NCBI GenBank assembly: GCA_029532415.1
Contig: JAQOTA010000060.1
Location: forward strand, 434,001-498,000
DNA length: 64,000 nucleotides
From: Marasmius tenuissimus
Lineage: Eukaryota > Basidiomycota > Agaricomycetes > Agaricales > Marasmiaceae
Direction: 5' to 3'
The notes beneath the pieces were generated by a model that did no database searches, was not told the DNA's origin, and saw only the letters and a program-made list of their open reading frames with translations. Shown piece after piece: positions 22,978 through 33,532 of the stretch. Numbering within the stretch: the stretch's first letter is position 1; every line of letters starts with the position of its first letter. The position numbers and the translations under genes are program-made.

Positions 22978-25308
22978 TCAAGAAAGTACTACCTCTACAC
23001 CTACACGAACCCCTTGCGACTCTGCCCAGCTTGCCTTGATCAGATCCGCTGCTCTTTCCGCAACAATATAGACGGGCGCTTGGGTATGTGCTGCTGGAGT
23101 AAACGGCTGTCGAGCATTTCATCAATTCTGCGACTGGAGCGCTAAGAAGAGCTACACATACCAATACAGATGCATCTACCACCCTCAGACCTTGTAAACC
23201 TTTCACCCTCAGGTCTGAATTGACCACCCCCCAACTCGCGTTCTGCGCGGACATCGAAGCAGTTCCGACGATATGAAGTGCACCGACGGTTGTGCTCTTG
23301 ATATAATCATCCAATTCTTCATCAGTGGCATCACTCGCCCGCCCGCCCGTAACATTGAGAGCCGCAGAGATGATGAATCCATCAAGAGCTGGAGATTCCA
23401 TGAAACGATCTATAGCACGAAGGCCAGAGCGCAAAGCGAGTAAGTCGAATGGGTCAGAGACGAGGTTCAGGTTGATGAAGGGGTGATCGAAGGGATTCGA
23501 AGAATTGATGGTGAGGAAGCCGCCTAAGAAAGGTATACTGCGCTTTAGCTGATTAAAACCCCCACCCGAATCGGCGATCAACTCACGAGATGCAGGTGAG
23601 ACCAGTACCGGACTGGCACTGATAAAGTTCCCGGACGGTGCAGGCATTCCCCCACTGTTCTATTGGGGAGATGAGACTAGATCTATACCAAACAAAATTC
23701 CGCTCACCAAGAACTGAAGCTCTAAATGAGCAGTGTTGGGCCCAGCGGACGGATCATCCAATCCCTGTCTTTCCTCAGCCGGAACCCGAATCCAACCAAC
23801 ATCCAACAGAGGCCCATTCACCAAAGGTCCTCTTCTCATCTCTTCCCACATTGCCAGTTGCTCAGCTGCAAGCGTAGCATTCCTTCCGGCGGCGTCTGCC
23901 GTATCATTCGCAGTTACCTGCCAAGGGTAGAAACCGACGGGCTGCTCTGTGAGGTTCTGACCTACAGAGGGAAGTGCATGCAACGGTTCGATTCCAAGCC
24001 CATTCAATGCATCAGGATCCCCTATACCGGATAGCATCAATATCTGAGGCGTTCCGATTGTGCCTGCAGACAGTATTATCTCTTTGGATGCTGTGACCGT
24101 ATGAATGGTGCCTATAGACGAAAGCTGTTAATGTGAGTGCGTACTGTCTGGAGCGAAAACTCACTCCCAGAATCTTGAGAGAATTCCACACCACGGAATA
24201 CCAGCGAATCAGCACCCGCGTCTGCTGGGAGTATTCGCGTGACATGGGCATGCAACAGGACATGCAAATTTGGTCTTCCCACGAATGGTGGGGCAAGATA
24301 CGATGTAGCAGAGCTGCTTCTCGTCCCATTGAATATAGTGGATTGGCCAAAGCCTGCGAGTAGAAGTAAGCGGGCAGGTACATGCTAGACTCGCGGGGAT
24401 CTCGGTCTCACCAATACCGAGTTGATTGCCAGAGTTTGTGTCAAGATTGAAATGGAATTGGCTGTCCTCCCCGAATGCTTTACTCGCTTGGATGACGCGC
24501 CCACCTATCTCAGTGCGAAAGCCCGACGAGAGCGTGACCGGGTTGATTCCTGTGAGCCCATGAACGGCGGGGTCGAACTCCCCAGTAGTATCATGTCCAT
24601 CGGCGGGCGGTGTGAATCGTTCGTTCTGAATAGCAATAGGGGTTCAGCGGAAATAGGAAGGGATGTTTATTGGTCCCTGTTACCTTTCGAATATACGGCT
24701 GGATACTATCCCACGACCAGCCATCGTCGCCACTAACCTGTGCGTAGCGGTTCCAGTCCTCAGAGCTTCCTCGAGTGTATGCCATACAGTCTATCGCACG
24801 AGGAGTCAGACCGCATGCTTCAGGGAAGTATAAAATGATGCCTACTGATTGAACTACTACCACCGAGGACGAATCCACGGGGATAAGGCTCCGGCGGACG
24901 ATCCAGTGGTCCAACTTGCACGGTATAATTCCAGTCTACTTGCGTCCCAGGGGTCGTACCGCAGAACGCAGGGACCATGATATTGAGGATGCCTTCGTTT
25001 CTAGAAACGCCCAGGTCAGGTCAAAGGTCTGATGGGTTACTGAGTATACGCACGATCCGCCAGCCTCAAGAACCAATACCGAGAACCTACTGTCCTCAGT
25101 CAAGCGATTTGCAAGGACATTGCCTGCGGTTCCTCCTAAAAACCGGTGATCATCAGACGAATCCTTGTCCGAACCCAACGCACATACCTCCGACGACAAT
25201 GAAGTCAAAGGTATCGGTGGGCAAGTCCCTCACATTCTCCACAATTGCGCACTGGCCTATCAAAGGCAACGACGCGACAAGTGCGATTACAAGGGTCTTG
25301 GCAGCCAT
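22978..25308 (-). CDS. GMC oxidoreductase, aryl-alcohol-oxidase/pyranose-dehydrogenase-like
   Basis: FAD enzyme of the glucose-methanol-choline family, probably secreted. It oxidises an alcohol or sugar; in wood- and litter-decay fungi such enzymes supply H2O2 or reduce quinones. The start at 25308 gives a hydrophobic signal-like N-terminus ([14 protein letters not shown]) before [10 protein letters not shown]. The ADP-binding motif [12 protein letters not shown] and VLVLEAGGS follow, split by introns. Further on are LDHWIV-type second-signature sequence, [26 protein letters not shown] and the catalytic region [19 protein letters not shown]. The last exon carries [18 protein letters not shown] with the second catalytic His and ends at 22978. 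Roughly ten introns are present; several inner junctions are not resolved. Both catalytic His residues are present, so the enzyme looks active. Aryl-alcohol oxidase and pyranose dehydrogenase cannot be told apart by eye. Confidence 0.9.
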
Positions 25309-25699
25309 AGTCGAGAAGATGTGAGTTGCGCTCTTTCATGTCGACTTCCGAAGATATAAATGCTGGCTCTAATGCGTCAATCAACCGAGATGTCCTTCAA
25401 TCGCCGATTCTGATTCAAAGGCGGGTCATGTTAGACCACCTGGCAAGTTACGGAATAGTCTGAGAAAGGGTGCGGTCCAGAATACGAACAAATGCGGAAT
25501 CTCCTACGCACCACTGGCTGAGCTTCTCAGGCGTTTTTACTCCATCTGGCTCAAGCACGGTTCACGAGTTCGCGGAGAGCCATACAGATACCTGATCCCC
25601 GTGCTAGCACAATTCTGGACAAGGAGAAGCGTCCCACCGATGTGACATATGGGCATATAATCATCATGAAAGTAGACTGGTACCAGCGACCAGGTGGGT
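25309..25699. other. GMC upstream region
   Basis: Promoter side of the GMC gene; no gene or recognised element seen. The decayed inverted duplication begins somewhere near 25.7 kb and similarity becomes too weak to place the edge. Confidence 0.35.
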
Positions 25700-26818
25700 A
25701 GTTGCAGAAGGAGGGCTGCTGTAAGATTTCGAATACTGCCTCCAACAGGGTTCAACTGTGCGCACCTTCCTCGAGCTCCAATCAAAGGGAAACTTTGTGT
25801 AAGGCGAAGGGAAAGAGAAAGGCCGCTGAGTTGCAAAGTCTGAGAGAGGAAGATTTTCACTCGCCACATTTTACCGCCACACCGACCTGACGCTCCCCAA
25901 CTCGAAAGAATGTACCGTTTAAATCTTCAGGAACCTTTAGTTCGATTTGATTGTACTAAGCGCTCTGAGCGTTGTTACTGGGCATTGAGATTGACGGAGT
26001 CAAGTAAAGGAGACACGAAGTCACTGGTGTGGACGTCGTGAATATTGATCCTTTTGTGGACGGAATCGACGATTGCTGGCTACCTCGGCGTATAATCTGT
26101 AGTCAAAACACTTTTTAGCAGGAGGAACTGTTCAGAAAACTATCGCAGTTGGATGAATACCAGGACTGACCACGGTCGTACTTGGAAAAACCTGAATGCC
26201 ATGGCTTTGAGCAACCAACCAAAAAAATGCACGTCGCTGATTCTAAAATATGAGTGAGTGAGCATCGAGGCTTTGGGTGTCGGAATTCCCATGGATGTGT
26301 GGGCGTAGCGCACTCGAAGTAGTCGAAGGCCTTCATTTTGTTTCCGTCTACATGGTATCTCCCAATGGGATGAACTTCTCTCGAGCATTCCCTTATCAGC
26401 CAAGCGTAGTGCAGATATAAAGAGGCATGTTCTCAAGCAATTGGAGAGTTTCTGGAGAGAATTTGCATAGAATTGCAATTTGGGACGAGTCGTGCAGGTC
26501 GTGCAGGTGAGCAAATCCGGCAGGAGCTTGTGAGCCTTTCAATTTGTGAGCACGGGTGAATTTACCCTGAGTTACTCGGACTCCTCGTCATCATGGCAAT
26601 CAGGAGATCTTAGATTTACGTGATGATTGTGGCTTTGACCTCCGCCAGCATGTCCAACTTCCGTCTCGACTCTCGAATGCGTTCCCTCGAATATTTTCGC
26701 GTTTTCAGTACTCTAACTCTCAGGAATACAATTGCCTGGCGTGCACTGTCTCAGATTCGCAATTCTGACCTGCTCTCAACATAAACAAAGAACCAAACAA
26801 GATTTCCCTATAAGAAGA
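25700..26818. repeat. diverged inverted duplication, copy 2
   Basis: Reverse-complement partner of the segment at 15.88-17.06 kb. The part 26544-26818 is best conserved; collinear but weak similarity continues down to about 25.7 kb. Frames are broken on both strands, apart from short open stretches such as 25537-25869 (minus) and 26140-26514 (minus), which have no recognisable product. Confidence 0.6.
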
Positions 26819-26990
26819 ATTTCCTTCAAAAATATATAATATCTACAAACTCTGACCTTCTGAGCCTTCAAAAACAAACATCTCACAGGGAAATATTCCG
26901 GAAGTTTTCAGGCCACTCGAGCGGACTTTCCCGGCTCGGAGCGGAGCTGCTCAACCGACTCGGCAGAGTGGGATTTCCCGAGCCGCTCCT

Positions 26991-27060
26991 CCGCTCCGCT
27001 CTCGAGCGGAGCGGTTCAGTGTTGTGCAGGGCGGCGGAGTTCCGCCGCCGCGTCGCCCTG
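26991..27060. repeat. two adjacent strong GC-rich hairpins
   Basis: Hairpin 1: ccgctccgct (26991-27000) pairs perfectly with agcggagcgg (27005-27014) across a 4-nt loop. Hairpin 2 is two-tiered: cagggcg (27027-27033) pairs with cgccctg (27054-27060), and inside it ggcggcgga (27030-27038) can pair with tccgccgcc (27041-27049) across a 2-nt loop; the tiers overlap by four bases. The preceding 100 bp also repeats cggagcgg-like words. The composition is unlike the flanking DNA. Confidence 0.7.
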
Positions 27061-27413
27061 CCGCCTCTTGGCAGTGCAGACGGGCGTTAATCATATCAGC
27101 TGACACTCAAGTACTCACACGCATGCCTCACAGAGTAAGAAGTTCAAGTTGTACAATCGTTGTCGTGTATTTCTAAGTGAAATTTACCAACAAAAAATAG
27201 TCTATCTATCAGTATATTGGGGTCAAGGTCCGGAACAGGACCGTCTGTACCTGCCCCAAGCAAGCTTCTATCAACGAGTTATGAAAAAATATGCCTAATC
27301 AAAGCTGTGGGTGGCTTAATTACCGTATTTCTCAATCCAGTAAGCCATATGCGTAGTAAAGTTGAATAGCTCATCGAGTGTGATTCTCAATGGGCGACAC
27401 TGGTAGTGGCCAG

Positions 27414-27501
27414 CAGACTACCGAAATTAGTGGGCACATCAAAGTCTTCGTCATTTATCTACTTCATCCCCCTATGTACCAGTATTAATTTCGGTAGTCT
27501 G
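27414..27501. repeat. 16-bp perfect inverted repeat upstream of the cupin gene
   Basis: cagactaccgaaatta (27414-27429) and its exact reverse complement (27486-27501) flank 56 nt. With a small bulge the pairing extends outward through gtggc/gccac. It lies 213 bp before the cupin start codon and could be a protein-binding site pair, a hairpin, or the footprint of a small element. Confidence 0.65.
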
Positions 27502-27714
27502 CCACTTTGTGCGGACTGGGTATCCCGTTCGACATTAAAGGGCTTCCGCACGGGCGCGCATGACCAAGCCGAACGTCCTTATAAGTACTTTTTGGGCCGG
27601 CGATTGATAGTCCTTATCGCTTACCGTTTCCCCACACGATCTCTCTCGTGCAGACCTACTTTTCCTCTCCCACTCGTCTCTCATCTATAAGTTCTCTCCC
27701 GCAACATCATCCCG

Positions 27715-28380
27715 ATGGTCGAGATAAGTCAATATCAGTTTCCCCCAACAGACCTAATTCCAAACTCCCCGCACCCCCTCCTTCACTACAAAAACGTCCT
27801 CCCAGTAAACCTAAACACATCACACTGTTCTACAGCAGACGTCTGGGACAAATTCACCAGCAATGAATGGAACGTGCAATGGATCTTCCGCTACGGTCCG
27901 ACCCAGCTCTCGCACTTTCACTCCAAGGCTCACGAGTGCATGGCCGTCCTCTCTGGTACGGCCACGATCCGCTTCGGTGTAGCGGATACTTCAAAAGATC
28001 TGGATAAGAACACTTACGAGTCGGCTTGGGAGGAGGGTGCGGTGGAGATCGAAGCGCAGGCTGGGGACGTATTTGTGATTCCTGCCGGGGTAGCGCACAA
28101 GACGTACAACACGAAGCCGGAGGCCGAATTTAGACTTCTCTCACCGGGAAAAGGCCATGGCATCGTGGCGGACAATCCAAAGGAGGCATTGGGGAACGTT
28201 GAGTTGTCGGGTTACACAATGATGGGCGCTTATTGTGGCGGAGAGTGGGATTTTGTAGAGAGTGGAGGGGACTTTGAGAAGGTATGGGCTGTGCCGAAAC
28301 CGAAGTACGATCCTGTCTTTGGGGACTCGGAGAACGGGCTAAGGAGAACCTGGAAGGAGGGAGGCTCATCTACCAATTAG
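27715..28380 (+). CDS. cupin-domain protein, YjlB-like
   Basis: Single-exon gene of 221 residues. It belongs to the cupin superfamily (small beta-barrel, usually metal-binding) and most resembles the bacterial/fungal YjlB-type cupins of unknown reaction. Cupin motif 1 appears as HFHSKAHECM (His67, His69, His73, Glu74), followed by SGTATIRFGV, and motif 2 as GDVFVIPAGVAHK. These provide the metal ligands. No signal peptide is seen. It is the first of three consecutive genes without introns, in contrast to the intron-dense genes around them. A TATA-like cttataag lies about 130 bp upstream. Enzymatic function is unknown; a dioxygenase or isomerase role would be guesswork. Confidence 0.85.
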   Translation: MVEISQYQFPPTDLIPNSPHPLLHYKNVLPVNLNTSHCSTADVWDKFTSNEWNVQWIFRYGPTQLSHFHSKAHECMAVLSGTATIRFGVADTSKDLDKNTYESAWEEGAVEIEAQAGDVFVIPAGVAHKTYNTKPEAEFRLLSPGKGHGIVADNPKEALGNVELSGYTMMGAYCGGEWDFVESGGDFEKVWAVPKPKYDPVFGDSENGLRRTWKEGGSSTN

Positions 28381-28433
28381 GCTGTTAACACATACACTCA
28401 CACAAGTCTGATTGAGCTTACAAAATAAAGTTT

Positions 28434-30134
28434 TCATTCATAAAAGTCATCCCTATTTTCAACGCTACACCTCACTCCGTAGTCATGAAGGAACCCGAGT
28501 TTGTCTCGCAGAACGGGTCCCCAGAGATCTCGTGTTGGCTTGTCCCCCACCGACTGTATGAATTCGTAATCGACAAACTTTTGAGGGTGCAATTGTATGT
28601 TGACGTCCGTGAGATAGCCGGTCTGTGTTCCCAATGGTAACCTCGAGCTCAGCATCTCCATGAGCGAGTTCACAACCGCATCACGATATCCCCAAACAAG
28701 GTCGTTATCCTCAGAATGAAGCACGAACTTGCTCAACTGGGGGACCAAGTCATCGTCATTACTCTCCGTACGGAGAGTGAGCACCGAGAGCAAGTTCGAG
28801 ATCTTCGTCCTGGACTGATACGCCCAGACAAACTCTAATTCCGACAGTTCGGTGCACATCCGCAGGAGATTCTGAAAAGATGGAACGCTGTAGATAGGGA
28901 ATTGGAGGCACAACGAAGTCAAGCAACATTGGGAACGCTCAATGAGAGCGACGACGGCTTGCGGAGTCTCTTCGTCTGACGTAAAGCACTCGGGAGGGAC
29001 TGTGATCGTCAGAGAGGTGAGAGAGGGAAAGGTGACGGCCGCCAATATACGGGGTATCGGGTGAGTGGTCATATTGGTCAGACCACAGGAATGGATAGTG
29101 AGGGTTCGGAGAGACGTCAAAGTGGTGGTATGAGGAGGCACAAGAACACTATCAAGGCAGGGATCCGTTAAGGTCACCTCGAACCGTTCGAGACTCGTGC
29201 AAGCAGCCAATCCAGGCGAAACACAATCAAAGCCATGACTGTCATCGAGTGCGAGCGCTGTGATTTGAGAGAGTGGAAAGAAGCGTGGGGCGGTCTCCAG
29301 ACGTTCCAGACGTAGATCCCTGAGCAACGGAGCTCGGGCAAGCGCTTCGCGGAACCACCCGAGTCGTTCGATCTGGTCATCTTCCGGTTGACGGATCGCT
29401 TTGAGGGAGCGTAGAACTGGGAACGACACCTCGCCGGGATCTACGACGGCAGCCAATATCTCCCAAGACACCTCTATCTGTAATTCTTCGCATTGGCCCA
29501 CATACCGCATCAGCTTCTGCAGCGCCAATACCCCATCTAACCCGAGGTCAACTATAGCGTCGTGAATGTGTTCGAAAGGACCTGATATCTCGTAGTTCTC
29601 CCAAATGTAGATGGTCAAGGGGTGGCCTCTGGAGGCGGAAATGTGGGTTTCGATTAGGTTTACCGCATCACCACAGGGATGCATGATGTCCAAGCTGATG
29701 GATGACCACAACCTTGGTGCGGCTCTGATGATACTTCTCCACCGAGAACAGACGTGCGATATCTTGAGCGGGGTCGCAATCACATCGTTGCCGGTAATGG
29801 CCAAAGACCAGGTTGATGCCGGACACGCGAATGCAAAGATTTCCTGCCAGATTTCTGTGGGAACCCTCTTTATTGTTGATACAGATTGTCGCGTTTGGTT
29901 TATTCTCTCGTCAAGACGTTGCCTCTGCCTTTCAACCCCCGACAACCTGGATTTAAGGTGCAGTATCTCGTCGTCGTACCGTGCAAGGATGCGTTTCCCG
30001 TCTTCTACGGCTACAAGAGCTTCCGATACCTCTGATTCAGTAGGTACGTGGTCGGCAGGATAGACTGGGAGCGATTGGATAATTGTCGTGTCGAATAGAG
30101 GATTACATTTGTCGCAGAAGGTGGAAGGAGCCAT
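28434..30134 (-). CDS. F-box protein with LRR-like region
   Basis: Intronless gene of 566 residues from the preferred ATG at 30134 (MAPSTFCDKC). The open frame extends upstream to 30242, but the typical mushroom F-box N-terminus begins at the inner Met. Layout: a Cys/His-containing start (CDKCNPLFD), a short coiled coil (about residues 45-80, ILHLKSRLSGVERQRQRLDE), then the F-box (VPTEIWQEIFAFACP, and ISHVCSRWRSIIRAAPRLWS), then a leucine-rich C-terminal part with repeated LTSLTI-type strands. In agaricomycetes such genes form very large families of probable SCF ubiquitin-ligase substrate receptors. The target is unknown. It is convergent with the cupin gene, whose stop is about 55 bp away. 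Confidence 0.88.
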   Translation of the reverse strand: MAPSTFCDKCNPLFDTTIIQSLPVYPADHVPTESEVSEALVAVEDGKRILARYDDEILHLKSRLSGVERQRQRLDERINQTRQSVSTIKRVPTEIWQEIFAFACPASTWSLAITGNDVIATPLKISHVCSRWRSIIRAAPRLWSSISLDIMHPCGDAVNLIETHISASRGHPLTIYIWENYEISGPFEHIHDAIVDLGLDGVLALQKLMRYVGQCEELQIEVSWEILAAVVDPGEVSFPVLRSLKAIRQPEDDQIERLGWFREALARAPLLRDLRLERLETAPRFFPLSQITALALDDSHGFDCVSPGLAACTSLERFEVTLTDPCLDSVLVPPHTTTLTSLRTLTIHSCGLTNMTTHPIPRILAAVTFPSLTSLTITVPPECFTSDEETPQAVVALIERSQCCLTSLCLQFPIYSVPSFQNLLRMCTELSELEFVWAYQSRTKISNLLSVLTLRTESNDDDLVPQLSKFVLHSEDNDLVWGYRDAVVNSLMEMLSSRLPLGTQTGYLTDVNIQLHPQKFVDYEFIQSVGDKPTRDLWGPVLRDKLGFLHDYGVRCSVENRDDFYE

Positions 30135-30892
30135 GGGTCTCTGTATTGACTGTCCAGCAGAAAGTGAGTACTTAGACTGAGAAGCGAGCAAAAAAGTCAT
30201 GTTCACTTGCCAAAATGGCCGCCGGTCGAGGTACAAGGTCAAGCTGGGTAATCAATGATATTCCAAAGTCTCGTGTGGGTCACAATGTCAGAATTCTCTG
30301 TACTGAACGAAATTTGTATGGACGAAGGCGAGTAAAAGAGCTTGTCCATGAGGAGCATGCTCTTGGGTGGAGGTAGAACCATGTTGTACATTCGACAACA
30401 TTCGACAACATATAATGGCAGTCGCAGACAGAGCCTGACAGAGCCCGTCAAAAGCTCTCGGGATTCGCCGAATCACCTCACTCAACATAACGAAGAACTT
30501 CAATTCTTTCTCTCTTGCCACCATCACTCTCAGCATGACACCGGCCTGTTATACTTTAATCACCCAGCGGCAGCAATTGGTACTCTCCACAGCTCTCAGA
30601 ATTCCTCCACGCCGCCAAGGCCAATCGCAATTCAAAATTGGAAGCAGATCGGTTGGCAATGGGAAAAAATTCGGGCTTTGATCTCGTGTTGTGGCTCTGA
30701 TGTATGAAGTGTCAATCCAGTTTAGAACCTCACGGGTCGTCTGCTCGCTCCTTTCTTTCAAACCTCCACCAAGAACTCATCGAGCTCACAGTGGCCTGCA
30801 GGTATGTCAATCATTGTTTCTGTCCGGTAGTACGTCTTTACTGATGAGCGTCGTTTTAAGTCGTTGAGAGATCTAGAGGTCAGGCATCCAAG
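30135..30892. other. divergent promoter region F-box/GH2
   Basis: No gene recognised. A direct repeat of attcgacaac occurs near 30390-30410. The 5' leader of the GH2 gene must lie in the last 100-200 bases. Confidence 0.4.
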
Positions 30893-33532
30893 ATGCTCTC
30901 ACTTCACCGAACCCTCCGATTTGCTGCACTTTCAATCACATCTTTTTTCGCCTTTGCTCGATCAGAACCATTGGTCTCGTCGCCAGGACACACTGCTGCA
31001 GTACCAAAGTGGCACATCCAATCATCCACCAAAGCCGGCAGTAACATAGCCCAACTCTCCCAAGCAAGCTACGACGCTTCATCATGGCACTCGATCGGCT
31101 CTCATGGAACACTCATGGCAGGACTGCTAAAAAGCGGAATGTACAACGACGAAGATCTCTTCTTTTCCGACAATCTTAAACAAGTCGATGCCAGCCAGTT
31201 CGCTGTTCCATGGTTCTACAGACACACTTTCACACTCCGATCTCGCCATGCCACATCGCACTACCATCTCAATACCCACGGCATCACTTCTCGTGCGGAC
31301 ATATATCTGAACGGCCAGCTCGTTGCCGGCAACCAAACCCAGGCTGGGGCTTACGCTGGCCAGAAATACACGATCACTCCATTTGTCAAGGAAGGCGACA
31401 ACGTACTCCTCATACGCGTCTACCCGACCGATTACAACCGTGATCTCGCCCTCGGTTTCGTCGATTGGAATCCCTATCCGCCCGACAACGGTACGGGCAT
31501 CTGGCGTGACGTCCAAGTTTCGCAGACGGGGCCTGTGGCGATCTCGGCACCACGGATTATGACCAATTTCGAAAAACCCGGAGTGTCGAGTGTCGAGGTG
31601 ACTGTCAAAGTGGACGTTCAGAACGTTGCGAACGGAACTGTCAATGGCATTGTGCAGGGCTCGATCCGCGGACCGAAAGGGAGTACGGTGGGGGGTTTGT
31701 ACAAGGGTTTCGAGCTTGGAGGGCAGAAGACGACGAGGTTGGAGTTCAAGGCGACGATTCAGAGCCCACAGATATGGTGGCCGAAGCAGTGGGGAGACCA
31801 ACCATTGTACAGTGTCCAACTCACCGTGGATGCTTCTGGCCAGAAAAGTGACGTTTCCGAGGAAAGAAAGTTTGGAATCAGAAGTGTCCGAAGTCAACTC
31901 AACCCATTCAACGAAACCACGTTCTACGTCAATGGTCAGCCGTTCCAGGTCGTTGGCGCAGGCTACACCTCGGACATGTTCCTTCGTTTCTCCTTGTCAC
32001 GGCTTCGAACACAGTTCGAATACGTCCAAGATATGCATCACAACACCGTTCGTCTTGAAGGGAAACAAGAGCATCCTGCTCTCTTTGCCCTCGCCGACAA
32101 ACTCGGCCTCATGGTTCTCCCCGGTTGGGAATGCTGCGACAAATGGGAGGGTTGGTCCTACAACGATGAAGGCTCTGGAGTCGTATGGACCGATCCTGAC
32201 TACGAGATTGCGAAGAAGAGCATGACCCACGAAGCCCGCATGATGCAGAACCATCCGTCCATCCTAGGTTTCCTTGTCGGCTCCGACTTCTGGCCTGACG
32301 ACCGTGCCACATCTATCTACGTCGACGCCCTAAAAGCCGCAGACTGGCAAGCCCCCATCATCTCGAGCGCGAGTAAGAGAGGGTTCCCTCAGCTACTAGG
32401 TCCTGGCGGGATGAAGATGGAGGGTCCATACGATTGGGTACCTCCCAATTACTGGTACACCGACGATGGAAAAGTGGGGTCTGCAGGCGGTTTTGGCTCC
32501 GAACTGGGCTCAGGCGTTGGCACGCCCGAGAAATCGTCACTCGTCAAATTCCTCACTCAGTCCGACATGGACGATCTGTGGAAGAATCCGAAAAAGGGAT
32601 TGTACCACATGTCAACCAACGTTTCTCAGTTCTTTACTCGGGAGATCTACAATGATGCGTTATGGGCACGGTACGGAGCTCCTCAGAGCTTGGACGATTA
32701 CCTGCTCAAGGTGCAGATGGCAGACTACGAGGCGACACGGTCAGAGTTTGAAGGATATGCCGCTTACTGGAACGCTAAGCGTCCTGCCACGGGATTAATC
32801 TATTGGATGCTCAATAACGCGTGGCCTTCCCTTCATTGGAACCTCTTCGACTACTATCTCAAACCCGCAGGCTCATTCTATGGTGCCAAGATCGGAAGCC
32901 GGATCGAGCACGTCGCGTACGATTATTCCAACAACACGATTTATCTGATCAACAAGAGCTTGAAGCAAAGCGGGTCGAGGACGGTATCTGTCTCCCTCCT
33001 CTCGACTGATGGAACGGTCATCAGTGAGAAGAGCGAGCAGGTTACGACAGAGCCCAACGTTTCGAAGAAGATCGCGAATGTGGATGGCTTAGATAAGGTG
33101 CAAAGCGTCGGGCTGCTCAAGTTGGTATTGACCGACGGTGGGGAGGTACTCAGCCGGAATACCTACTGGGTCTCGAAGAAGCTCGACGTCTTGGATTGGG
33201 ATCGCTCGGAGTGGTATTACACTCCAGTCACGTCTTACACGAGCTTCGAGGCGCTCAACAACCTCACGAAGGCTACGGTTGATGTGAAGACAGTGTCGGC
33301 TTCAGCCGAAAGGACGGCAGTAACGTTGGAGAATAAGAGCAAAGTTCCGGCAGTGTTCTTAAGATTGGAAGTCGTGGACAGTCAGGGTCAGGATGTGTTA
33401 CCAGTATTTTGGTCGGACAACTATGTTACGCTGTGGCCTGGAGAGAAGGTCGAGTTGGAGACGAGGTTTGAAACCTATGGTGGAGCAAGGATCAAAATCA
33501 GCGGGAAGAATATCGAATCAAAGACGGTTTAG
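30893..33532 (+). CDS. GH2 exo-beta-D-glucosaminidase (exochitosanase type)
   Basis: Secreted glycoside hydrolase family 2 enzyme of 879 residues, encoded without introns. A signal peptide covers about residues 1-24 (LRFAALSITSFFAFA). It is followed by the N-terminal jelly-roll (WFYRHTF, ADIYLNGQLV), the immunoglobulin-like domain, and a TIM barrel from about residue 330. The segment GFVDWNPYPPDNGTGIWRDV is typical of the exochitosanase subgroup. In that subgroup (for example CsxA) the acid/base is an Asp and the nucleophile a Glu 72 residues later. Here GSDFWPDDR supplies Asp465 and FGSELGSG supplies Glu537, also 72 apart. The expected reaction is removal of glucosamine from the non-reducing end of chitosan oligomers, for cell-wall remodelling or nutrition. 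Assignment to GH2 is firm; glucosaminidase over mannosidase is based on the Asp and spacing. Confidence 0.92.
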   Translation: MLSLHRTLRFAALSITSFFAFARSEPLVSSPGHTAAVPKWHIQSSTKAGSNIAQLSQASYDASSWHSIGSHGTLMAGLLKSGMYNDEDLFFSDNLKQVDASQFAVPWFYRHTFTLRSRHATSHYHLNTHGITSRADIYLNGQLVAGNQTQAGAYAGQKYTITPFVKEGDNVLLIRVYPTDYNRDLALGFVDWNPYPPDNGTGIWRDVQVSQTGPVAISAPRIMTNFEKPGVSSVEVTVKVDVQNVANGTVNGIVQGSIRGPKGSTVGGLYKGFELGGQKTTRLEFKATIQSPQIWWPKQWGDQPLYSVQLTVDASGQKSDVSEERKFGIRSVRSQLNPFNETTFYVNGQPFQVVGAGYTSDMFLRFSLSRLRTQFEYVQDMHHNTVRLEGKQEHPALFALADKLGLMVLPGWECCDKWEGWSYNDEGSGVVWTDPDYEIAKKSMTHEARMMQNHPSILGFLVGSDFWPDDRATSIYVDALKAADWQAPIISSASKRGFPQLLGPGGMKMEGPYDWVPPNYWYTDDGKVGSAGGFGSELGSGVGTPEKSSLVKFLTQSDMDDLWKNPKKGLYHMSTNVSQFFTREIYNDALWARYGAPQSLDDYLLKVQMADYEATRSEFEGYAAYWNAKRPATGLIYWMLNNAWPSLHWNLFDYYLKPAGSFYGAKIGSRIEHVAYDYSNNTIYLINKSLKQSGSRTVSVSLLSTDGTVISEKSEQVTTEPNVSKKIANVDGLDKVQSVGLLKLVLTDGGEVLSRNTYWVSKKLDVLDWDRSEWYYTPVTSYTSFEALNNLTKATVDVKTVSASAERTAVTLENKSKVPAVFLRLEVVDSQGQDVLPVFWSDNYVTLWPGEKVELETRFETYGGARIKISGKNIESKTV

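Noticed and set aside
30135..30242. N-terminal extension of the F-box gene to the upstream ATG at 30242
   Set aside because: The typical start of this F-box family (Met followed by a short Cys-containing stretch) is at 30134; the extension has no family resemblance.
31127..31897. 256-codon open frame on the minus strand inside the GH2 gene
   Set aside because: It lies wholly opposite the intact GH2 coding sequence and has no resemblance to known proteins; a shadow of codon bias.
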